Shown: piece by piece, positions 55,798 to 64,000 of the stretch
Layout of the letters: each line of letters opens with the position of its first letter
How positions within the stretch are numbered: position 1 is the stretch's first letter
Assembly (NCBI GenBank): GCA_009746045.1
Contig: RPFO01000595.1
Span: forward strand, 138,501 to 202,500
Origin: Mesostigma viride
Lineage: Eukaryota; Streptophyta; Mesostigmatophyceae; Mesostigmatales; Mesostigmataceae
DNA: 64,000 nt
Direction of reading: 5' to 3'
Made by a program: the position numbers and the translations under genes
Notes under the pieces: model-generated
Told to the model about the DNA's origin: nothing
Databases searched by the model: none
Seen by the model: the letters and a program-made list of their open reading frames with translations, nothing else

Positions 55798-55929
55798 ATC
55801 ATGTAGCACATATTCCCTTCAATGCTGGATAGATGGAGGTGGGCGAAGCCGCGATACCGAACTAATCTAACTCTAAGCTAATGTAATCTATATGAGGTTA
55901 ATATCTATAAGATTCATATATTGTATCTA

Positions 55930-57716
55930 CGACTTCCCTGAAAAACGCGCCCACAAGCGCGCCACAGAGGCGTTCGTCGACGCGCTGGACATCCCGGCCA
56001 GCCACGCCCAGCTGTTCGCTGCCGGCCCGGCATCGGCCCTTCGGCACCTCGCTGACAAGCTGCCCGCGGCCGGGGCCCTACTGCCCCCCCGCCGCCCGCC
56101 CCGCTTCACCAGCCTGCACCGGCTCCCCGCCGTCATCCAGGCCCGGCAAGCCCTGCGCGACAACAGCGACCCCGCCCGCTACGCCCGCCTCAAAGCCGAT
56201 TACCCCTCGGCCATCCGGCAGGCGACCAAGGAGCAGGAGGACCTTCATGTCCGCGAGTAGTTCGCCGTGCCCCTGGCCTAGCGATCACGAACGCGCTTGG
56301 GGAAGGGGGGCCGACTCACAAGCAGAATTTACTAGCTGACCTCATTTATGCCGACGACATCACGATTCTGTCCTCTGGGACGCTCTATGGGCTGTACTTG
56401 CTCGCGCTCGCGTCCCCACTCCCCTGATTACCGTCATCCGCACGCTGTATGAGGGGTCCACCACTTCGGTGCGCACTCAACACGGCATTACCCCGCCACG
56501 CCCACTGCACACCGGCGTCTGGCAGGGTTGCGTCCTGTCGCCGTACCTGTTTATTATTGTAGTGGATTATGTTATGCGCCAGGCACGTGCTCGCTTTGCT
56601 AGCATTGCAGGCCGTGCCCCCGGCCTAGCGATCACGAACGAGCCTGAAGAAGGGGGGCTGACTAACAAGCAGAATTTACTAGCTGACCTCATTTATGCCG
56701 ACGACATCACGCTCATCGAGAAGCCGGAGTCTGCCCAACTTTGGCTGGACTGCCTGGCGCTCGAGGCTCGGGCGGCTGGTCTAGAAATCAGCCCCAAAAC
56801 GGAGGCCCTGGCCCTCGGCATGGCAGGGCCCCCACCCACACTCCGCCTCTTAGACGACACCGAGGTCAACTACCCTACTTCAGGCCGCTTCAAGCTGCTC
56901 GGCAGTTGGCTTCCCGACTGCGAGGACGACATGACGACACGGATCGGCATGGCGTGGGCGCACCTCCATGACCACCGCCGCTGGTGGAGCAACCCCGCCC
57001 TACCCCGGATTGTCAAGCGTGACCTCTTCAAGGTCGTCATTCTGACGATCCTGACCTACGGCGCCGAGACCTGGACACTGACGCAGGAGCTGGAGCAACG
57101 ACTCGACTGGCGCCGTCACCAAGATGCTGCGGAAGGCCCTTAACATTCCCTTTGGTTTGCACATTAGTAGTGAGGATTTGTACGCTGATTTGCCCTATGT
57201 TTCCCACATTATTAGGCACAGGCGCCTGGGCCTAGCCGGGCACCTGGCCCGCACAGATCAGGTAGATACATAAGATAGACTAGCTGGCACCAAGCCCGCC
57301 CAGCCTGGGCGTTATGTCCTCACCTGGCGTGCCCCCGGCCGCGCGCGGTAGGGCCACCACCCGTGGACTTTTCGTGATAGACTCGGCATGGACATGTGCT
57401 ACACTAGACGTGACGGGCTCACACCCGGGCAGCCTCCTGGTTTGTCTGTAATATGGAGGCAGATGGTACGCAAGGATAGATGGCAAGTAGTGATGAAGGA
57501 GACCACCCCCAAGCCTGTGGGGGCTCCGCGTGTGACCAAGTATGGCATTCATAGCAATTCGGGCCGCGGTGCCCACACCCCTGTAACTAGGACCTAGATA
57601 GCTTACACCCTCCATTCCATCCCATGTTCCCCTCCCACTGAGGACTTATGCTCACGTGACGCAGTCACGTGTCTATTAATTAATTAATTAATTCATTAAT
57701 TAATATATGATCCTAG
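55930..57716 (+). pseudogene. LINE ORF2 fragment with reverse transcriptase core
   Basis: 56469-57143 (224 aa) contains RT motifs GVWQGCVLSPYLFIIVVDYV (domain 4) and LIYADDITLI (domain 5, YADD catalytic box), then GLEISPKTEALALGM and FKLLGSWLPDCEDD, and reaches LTYGAETWTLTQELEQRLD, where a one-base insertion (CTCGACTGG) shifts the frame. The C-terminal domain continues in the next frame (RRLGLAGHLARTDQVDT, with an in-frame stop near 57270) to about 57597. Upstream, 55930-56260 is an open Ala/Arg-rich stretch that fits the linker between endonuclease and RT. The 3' UTR and (TTAA)n tail end at about 57703. No endonuclease domain is visible. A member of an APE-type LINE clade, dead as it stands. 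Confidence 0.75.
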
Positions 57717-57731
57717 GTATGTATGATCCAC

Positions 57732-57760
57732 ATTTCTGGCCTGCGCTGGTTGTCTCCTTG
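57732..57760 (+). mobile_element. 29-bp end fragment of the SINE-like element
   Basis: TTTCTGGCCTGCGCTGGTTG plus TCTCCTTG, the presumed 3' end. It faces the full copy that starts 6 bp away, forming a ~26-bp hairpin. Confidence 0.7.
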
Positions 57761-57766
57761 GTATAT

Positions 57767-58096
57767 CAAAGAGACAACCAGCGCAGGCCAGAAATCGGGA
57801 GAATCCGGACCATGGTAGCTCGAGCCTGCCGTTATCTTTTCCGCGTTTTCGAGTCGTTCAGGATGATGAAGATGAATGGTGATGGAAATGTGTATCCTTG
57901 TGCATTGAAATTATGGCTGGCTTACGTGTGGAGCGACTAGATGACCTAGACGGTGGGGCCGGAAACAGCATGCTTGATCAGGGCGTGTGTTTCTAGCCTA
58001 ACTGGCCGGGAGTGTCTAGTGGTGAGCACCATTGCTGCGATCGCTCTCCCACCATTTACGAGGAAATACCCGCAAATGGAAAACCACTGAAAAGGT
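57767..58096 (-). mobile_element. Full-length 330-bp SINE-like element
   Basis: Same length and ends as 30326-30655. It has no immediate TSD, but TATATGATCCTAG at 57704-57716 and 58293-58305 brackets this copy, the 29-bp fragment and ~200 bp of other sequence. Confidence 0.8.
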
Positions 58097-58539
58097 CTAG
58101 CTAGTCAGTCATCACGTTAGCCATGCCATGATTCCAAACGTCCAAGAACTGCACACGGTGCAAAGGCAAAAAGCCGGAGGACAGCACTTTCAAATGTGCG
58201 GCGGGAACCAAAAGCCCGCGGATGCCAGAAAACATCGTGTTGCGGCAGCGACGCGACGATGTGGACAACGAATCCAGTGCCAAGCTCCTTGGTATATGAT
58301 CCTAGTGTGATCCGTGTTGGAGCTACATGAACTTTCGCATTTTTCACGTGACTCCTGGCGCTCTGCAGCATTTAGCTTACTTTTTGCTGCTTGCTTCGAC
58401 AATATATGATCGACAACTGTGCATCCGTGGTGGCTACTCCAGACGTCTAGACCACGTGTGATCTCGAGACAGCTCAAAACGCTTGCATCGCTGACGGTGG
58501 TGCCAGCTTTTGCACCTGAACATGTACCAGCAAATCCCA

Positions 58540-61500
58540 TCAATGTGCCGAGCTGTTGATAAGTGGAGCAAAAGCGGCTGCCATTTTCTGGTATACGCCT
58601 CTCTTAAAAGGTACCACCTGCAGTTTTACAAGGGTTGCCAAAAGCATTTATCGGGTGGATGAGGTAGGTGAGGCCAACCACATCAAGTAGTAGGCAGCCG
58701 ATGTAAAGCTGACATTAACTTTCGGAGCATGGCAGGAGATTTACCAATAGACTGTTGCAGCTCCCCGAGAAAGCAAGAGAACAGCATGGGCATAAAGATC
58801 ACACAGATGTGTCGACAATCCTTAAAACCATAGCAGTATGACCTTCACATTCCAATCTTCACCCAGGCGTCTTTGTCTGATTTATAACTTTGCAGCGACC
58901 ATGACGAACTGATATCAAGCATCCCTCTATTGCGCTATTTCGGGAAAGGCGGTTGATCACCGATGCTATTCTCCCAAACCGCCGGCGCCTTTAAATGCGC
59001 TCCAAGCCTGTCTGTGGGCTCTGGACCGTGGGGCAGCCTTATGCATCCGGTATGCTTGTTTGCTGTGTCGAAGCCACAGTTGGGCCTGCACCATGATGCA
59101 GAGAGACTCCTCTGTGGCCTGCCCACTTGAGGCAGCGAGAGAAGCTGCGGTGCCCTCCCTCCTCGTTGTGTATAGGGGTTAAAAGTTCCTTTTTTGGCAC
59201 CCACGTGACGCATTCACTTGCTAATTTGTTCTAATTTAATTTAATGCAGGGTGAACCACCCATGGAGTCCACTACACTGAGGCAGCAAGCAACACAAAGC
59301 CCCGTGCACAAAGACATGATAAGCCCTATGTGGTAGCAAAACACATGCATGGGCATTTTGGTAAATCCTGTGCATGTGCCCCGGTGTGCCAGATTTAAAA
59401 ATTAATTGATAATCACCTAGACCGCGTCACGTGTGCCAGATGGCCCATTGTGATGCAGGAAACCGAGCACTAGACTGCATGGACGGGGCACACGACGTAC
59501 CTCGTCCACCGCGGCCTGAAGGGAGCCCCACCTCCACTCGCTGAATTCCGCATCATGGCTGTGGATGTCTATCTCGCTGTCCTGGCCGATGAATCGCATC
59601 AGGTACCTGACAGGGAGGGGACGGGGTTGGGAAGAGGGGGCCAGTCGGTGGGGTTGGGGTGATGCCCTCCCTTGGACTTTGGGGGGAATGCGGAGCAGCG
59701 GGTCTTCCTCGATCTGGGTGGGGTGGGGTGGGACGGGGTCATCTTAATTTGGGGGTCGAGTTGGTGGGGTCGGGCTGACATCCTTTCTTTGGCTTTGGGG
59801 GGAACGCAAAGCAGTAATGGGGGTAATGCAGCATTCCCCCCCCCCGGGCCATGGGAGCATATCAGCAGTGCAAGGTGTATGACGTCTCCTCTCCTACAAT
59901 GTGGGTGCCAAGAAGTTACCTATCTTGCAAACCCGGTACATAAAATCATGTGGTTTATGGAAAAGCCACCGCTCCGCTCACAAGCCACAGCATAGATCAG
60001 ACAATCTTGCGTGCCTTGGCTGGGCTGGCATGTAGGTGGCAGCGTCTTGGATCGAGCAGCGGAGGGGCGGATGCCAGAAAGTGCCTAACTGACCCCCTGG
60101 GGAAGGTCGGTCACAGCAGTTGCGAGTGCTCAGTGGTTGGGAAGCCGCCATCGAACAGGGACTGGCCATCGAACAGGGATCCGGGGATGAGCGGAAATGA
60201 TCATGAAAACGGTGTCCGGCGATGAGCGGAAATGATCATGAAAACGGTGTCCAGCGATGAGCGGAAATGATCATGAAAACGGTGTCCAGCGATGAGCGGA
60301 AATGATCATGAAAACGGTGTCCAGCGATGAGCGGAAATGATCATGAAAACGGTGTCCAGCGATGAGCGGAAATGATCATGAAAACGGTGTCCAGCGATGA
60401 GCGGAAATGATCATGAAAACGGTGTCCAGCGATGAGCGGAAATGATCATGAAAACGGTGTCCAGCGATGAGCGGAAATGATCATGAAAACGGTGTCCAGC
60501 GATGAGCGGAAATGATCATGAAAACGGTGTCCAGCGATGAGCGGAAATGATCATGAAAACGGTGTCCAGCGATGAGCGGAAATGATCATGAAAACGGTGT
60601 CCAGCGATGAGCGGAAATGATCATGAAAACGGTGTCCGGCGATGAGCGGAAATGATCATGAAAACGGTGTCCGGGGATGAGCGGAAATGATCATGAAAAC
60701 GGTGTCCAGCGATGGGCGGAAATGATCATGAAAACGGTGTCCAGCGATGAGCGGAAATGATCATGAAAACGGTGTCCAGCGATGAGCGGAAATGATCATG
60801 AAAACGGTGTCCAGCGATGGGCGGAAATGATCATGAAAACGGTGTCCAGCGATGGGCGGAAATGATCATGAAAACGGTGTCCGGGGATGAGCGGAAATGA
60901 TCATGAAAACGGTGTCCGGCGATGAGCGGAAATGATCATGAAAACGGTGTCCAGCGATGAGCGGAAATGATCATGAAAACGGTGTCCAGCGATGAGCGGA
61001 AATGATCATGAAAACGGTGTCCAGCGATGAGCGGAAATGATCATGAAAACGGTGTCCGGGGATGAGCGGAAATGATCATGAAAACGGTGTCCAGCGATGG
61101 GCGGAAATGATCATGAAAACGGTGTCCAGCGATGAGCGGAAATGATCATGAAAACGGGATGAGCGGAAATGATCATGAAAACGGTCGTGCAGGAAGGGGT
61201 AGGTAGGCATGTGCCCGATCCGCACCACGTCTTCCTTCATGGGTATATTAAAATAATAATTAAATTATTCTTTCAATGTTATTAAAGACTCCAATGCCCG
61301 AGTCTGCACGGTACCCACCGGACTGAACGCACCGGAATTAGAAAAAAATGCACACATCGGCACTAGAAAAGACTGCGCGCATCCGCACTAGAAAAGACTG
61401 CGCGCATCCGCACTAGAAAAGACTGAGCGCATCGGCACTAGAAAAGACTGCGCGCACCGGCACTAGAAAAGACTGAGCGCACCGGCACTAGAAAAGACTG

Positions 61501-62016
61501 CGCGCACCGGCACTAGAAAAGACTGCGCGCACCGGCCCTAGAAAAGACTGAGCGCATCGGCACTAGAAAAGACTGAGCTAGTGCATCGGCACTAAAAAAG
61601 ACTGAGCACACCAGAATCAGAAAAGCAAGACCCACCTCCCATTTATGGATTTCCGATCTACAAGTTGCTTTTGTTACGCGGCAACCAAGACAACTACCCC
61701 GTAGAGTGGCCACGACACGCTATATTGACCAAGCTCGTGGCTCTTCACCACGGTCGCACATGCACACGAACATGTTGCTAGTCAACATTGTGGTATCAGA
61801 CGTGTGGTATTGAACACAATGGGATTTTGAACAGGCATCATGGCGGGCGGGTGGGCGGGCGGAGGGGGGGGGGGGCGGGCAAGAAACAGCTTGAGTCGTC
61901 ACAAGGCAAGAGAAGCTACGAGACCAGCCTTAACTTGTACAAGCGACAAGAGCAGCCTTGAGCTTGCACAAGATGCGCCATGATCGTGGGATATGCCTGC
62001 CTTGCGTCCCTTGCCA

Positions 62017-62072
<56 letters not shown>

Positions 62073-63818
62073 GGCAAGGTTCACAAAGACCAAGGATGAC
62101 TAAGAAGCTAAGGACCCGGCATAGGGCTACTGGATATCAAGGACACACTAGGAGAGGGTTCCCACTACACACGTACAGAACGGCCAGCCGAATGTCACAT
62201 ACCACCGCTGCGTCTGGCCCTTGTAATCCCGCCAGTGACCCGTCAGCCTCGCCCGCACCTCAGGGGGGAAGTCGTAGCTGAGCCACTCGGGGAGCTGGTG
62301 GATGCTAGCATCCGCCACCACGACGGCCAGCCGACATCGACACAAGCACATCGGCCGCCGTTGGGAAGGGAGGCACGACACAGCAGGAGACCGTTAGAGG
62401 CCACATGAGGCAGGCCATCAGAGGCATACAAGGTACCATGCCATTACAGGCACAGGAGGTACTTACTTCCATTGAGGGTGATTCCTCGTGTTCATGAGTG
62501 GGAGAGCGATCGCAGCAGTGGTGCTTACAACTGGACACTCCTGGCCGCTAGTAGGAAGTAGGAACAAAGGCGCTGATCACGCGAGCTTCTCCCGACTTCT
62601 GGCCTGCGCTGGTTGTCTAGTTGATATGAAGTGGTCATTGGAGGCCTATGAAGTTGTGCAGGCAGACGTTCATGGTTGAGATGAGCAACGCCCTGGAGAG
62701 CAAGACAAGTCAAACTAAAAAAGAAAGAAAAAAAAGGAAGCCCCTGCCGCAAGCAATCTGTCGCACCGCCAAGCGAATGCCAGAAGGAGGTTGTGCCCCT
62801 GGAGCCGAACTCAGGATCACAACACCTCAGTACATGGGTCTCACGACGACCAAGTCCTTTACAGCGTAGAAAAAGCATGCGTAATATTAAATAAACAAAG
62901 ATGGGTATGACCCCTGCAAGGCCTTGGAACACTGCATCGATCCCTATTGCCCTGGGCAGTAGGCTTGGTGAGGAAACGCCCTTACCGCGGGGCATCCGCT
63001 GCCCTGGTTGCTCACAAAAGCCTTCGTTAGTTCTACAAAAGCATTCTAGATCCACGAAAGCCTCATAGTTCCACAAAAGCCTCCTAGTTGTACAAAAGTC
63101 TGTGCTAGCTTCTGCTATAACTAGGGAGGGTTCCAGCTGGGGAACCAGCTAGGGAACCAGCTAGGGAACCAGCTAGGGAACCAGCTAGGGAACCAGCTAG
63201 GGAACCAGCTAGGGATCCAGCTAGGGAACCAGCTGGGGAACCAGCTAGGGAACCAGTTAGGGAACCAGTTAGGGAACCAGCTAGGGAACCAGTTAGGGAA
63301 CCAGCTAGGGAACCAGTTAGGGAACCAGCTAGGGAACCAGTTAGGGAACCAGCTAGGGAACCAGCTAGGGAACCAGTTAGGGAACCAGCTAGGGAACCAG
63401 TTAGGGAACCAGCTAGGGAACCAGTTAGGGAACCAGCTAGGGAACCAGCTAGGGAACCAGCTAGGGAACCACCCGTACCTCTGCTGGTTGCATCCCCCGT
63501 ACCTCTGCTGGTTCTGCCCCTAGTTTTTCCACCCGTACCTCTGCTAGTTCTACCACCCGTACCTCTGCTGGTTCTGCCCCTAGTTTTCCCCCACGTACCT
63601 CTGCTAGTTCTACCACCCGTACCTCTGCTGGTTCTGCCCCTAGTTCTACCACCCGTACCTCTGCTAGTTCTACCACCCGTACCTCTGCTGGTCCTGCCCC
63701 TAGTTCTACCACCCCGTACCTCTGCTAGTATCTCCACGCGATTCTGGGGAATCCCCGTCTCCTCAAACAGCTCCCGGAAGGCCGCCGCTTCCACGTCCTC
63801 GCCCTCCTCAACGCCACC
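58540..63818 (-). CDS. Nudix hydrolase, Ap4A hydrolase (plant NUDX25/26/27, RppH-like), 3' four exons
   Basis: Minus-strand exons: 63720-63818, 62203-62294, 59501-59606, 58540-58617 (TGA at 58540-58542). Lengths 99+92+106+78 = 375 nt keep one frame, and all introns are GT-AG. The first exon is a perfect Nudix box, GGVEEGEDV then AAAFRELFEETGI (G-X5-E-X7-REUXEEXGU), the Mg2+-binding catalytic helix. Next come LPEWLSYDFPPEVRARLTGH and YKGQTQRWY, matching the WLTYDFPP..KGQAQKWF signature of plant asymmetric diadenosine tetraphosphate hydrolases. Then YLMRFIGQDSEIDIHSHDAE, FSEWRWGSLQAAVDE, and finally VVPFKRGVYQKMAAAFAPLI. Family role: hydrolysis of Ap4A and related dinucleotides, often plastid or mitochondrial. 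An alternative acceptor at 63828 would add CFQ before GG. N-terminal exons lie beyond 63.85 kb or outside the window. Confidence 0.88.
58618..59500. other. Last intron of the Nudix gene
   Basis: 883 bp. Contains at about 59080-59220 a diverged copy of the arm sequence at 10895-11030 (and 40720-40850), including GGCAGCGAGAGAAGC and TGTATAGGGGTTAAAAGTT. Confidence 0.7.
60183..61185. repeat. 35-bp minisatellite, about 28 copies
   Basis: Unit CCAGCGATGAGCGGAAATGA followed by TCATGAAAACGGTGT. Variant sites within the unit (CCAGC/CCGGC/CCGGG and GATGA/GATGG) are distributed in blocks. ATGATCAT is a palindrome in every unit. The last units are shortened. Confidence 0.95.
61340..61625. repeat. 25-bp minisatellite, about 11 copies
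   Basis: Unit around GCACTAGAAAAGACTG plus CGCGCACCG, with variants CATCCGCACT, CATCGGCACT and GAGCGC. Confidence 0.9.
62014..62072. repeat. (CCTG)n array
   Basis: About 14 perfect CCTG units. Confidence 0.95.
62483..62623 (+). mobile_element. Internally deleted SINE-like element
   Basis: Left part matches CCTCGTAAATGGTGGGAGAG region of the 330-bp element (here CCTCGTGTTCATGAGTGGG); right part ends TCTGGCCTGCGCTGGTTGTC. The middle ~130 bp are missing. More diverged than the other copies, so older. Confidence 0.7.
63126..63472. repeat. 12-bp minisatellite GGGAACCAGCTA
   Basis: About 29 units. Two alternating variants (AGCTA and AGTTA) form a 24-bp super-period in the centre. Confidence 0.95.
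63473..63726. repeat. 30-36 bp minisatellite TACCTCTGCTGGTTCTGCCC
   Basis: Units alternate CTAGTTCTACCACCCG and CTGGTTCTGCCCCTAGTT. The array touches the Nudix exon donor: the donor GAG|GTACGG is itself one unit's CCGTACCTC, so the array appears to have grown from, or spread over, the splice site. Confidence 0.9.
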
Positions 63819-64000
63819 CTGGAAGCACCTCAGGAGTCCACGTTAACATCATGGATATAGGAGCATGGATACAGGAGCTAATGCCGGGTAAATAACAACA
63901 TACCAGTATCATTCAGGAGGGTCATGCAGTATCTTAAAAGGGCACCAAGTGTAACCCCAGCGGATCACGGCTGACTGCCCCATGGCGTGCTGATGGTTTG

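Larger units (their letters stand above)
54900..55885 (-). mobile_element. LINE family A 3' end (minus), host of two nested insertions
   Basis: Minus-strand tail (AATTT-like) and TATAACACGACTCCGT at 54930-54960, resumed at 55469-55496 (GACTCCGTTGGGAGATCATGTAGCACAT) and again at 55798 onward (ATATTCCCTTCAATGCTGG to AACTCTAAGCT). It aligns with 39050-39170 and 12885-13010 once two inserts are removed. Confidence 0.7.
59607..62202. other. Middle intron of the Nudix gene, minisatellite-rich
   Basis: 2,596 bp between exons ending and starting in matching phase (2). About half of its length is tandem repeat: a 35-bp unit, a 25-bp unit and a CCTG array. Poly-G at 61862-61874 is another unstable tract. 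Confidence 0.75.
62295..63719. other. First visible intron of the Nudix gene
   Basis: 1,425 bp starting GTACGG on the minus strand. It contains a SINE-like fragment and two tandem arrays. The long minus-strand open frame through the arrays continues the Nudix exon only by chance of the 12- and 36-bp periodicity. Confidence 0.75.

Noticed and set aside
60183-61185. CRISPR array
   Set aside because: The 35-bp units are directly adjacent with no unique spacers, in a eukaryotic intron.
63105-63794. 229-aa protein with Nudix start and Arg/Gly/Ser-Leu repeats
   Set aside because: Only the first ~33 codons are an exon. The rest is minisatellite in the intron, since the conserved Nudix sequence continues at 62294.

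Overview
The window is nuclear DNA of a eukaryote, most likely a green alga (Chlorophyta). Two host genes have GT-AG introns. One encodes a plant-type Nudix Ap4A hydrolase. Coding DNA is GC-rich, and the intergenic DNA is packed with tetranucleotide arrays, minisatellites, Copia, LINE-like and DNA transposons. The species cannot be named from the sequence; a volvocalean alga such as Haematococcus is a guess.

Layout. 1-3.45 kb holds retroelement ORFs. 5.39-8.42 kb holds a 5'-truncated LINE with a 13-bp target-site duplication (TSD), whose tail is interrupted by a TTAA-type DNA transposon (family X). From 9,095 to 49,542 the sequence is bracketed by 3.2-kb inverted arms and an 11-bp direct repeat, so about 40 kb may be one giant terminal-inverted-repeat (TIR) element. 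Its spacer is a deep nest. ORF1-only retroelements (family B) are split by transposon V (TTAA), by an 11.9-kb TIR element W carrying inverted arrays of a ~172-bp satellite, by a CACTA-like MITE, by a SINE-like element, and by Y, X2 and a LINE inside one another. The right arm is interrupted by a young Copia element with identical LTRs, and a MITE has since jumped into its 5' LTR.

50.1-54.1 kb carries an intact-looking five-exon gene for an unrecognised 488-aa protein. 54.9-58.1 kb is another nest of LINE and SINE-like pieces with readable TSDs. 58.5-63.8 kb is a minus-strand gene for a Nudix Ap4A hydrolase. I assembled it from four short exons whose phases agree; its introns hold nearly all the minisatellites of the right end, and its 5' exons lie beyond the window.

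The retroelement families share a short 3' hairpin (usually a CAAC loop) followed by tetranucleotide or pentanucleotide tails. This suggests that ORF1-only elements are mobilised by the LINE reverse transcriptase. Several coding breaks in young elements fall in C or G runs and are all repaired by adding one or two bases, so homopolymer under-calling in the assembly is a real possibility.
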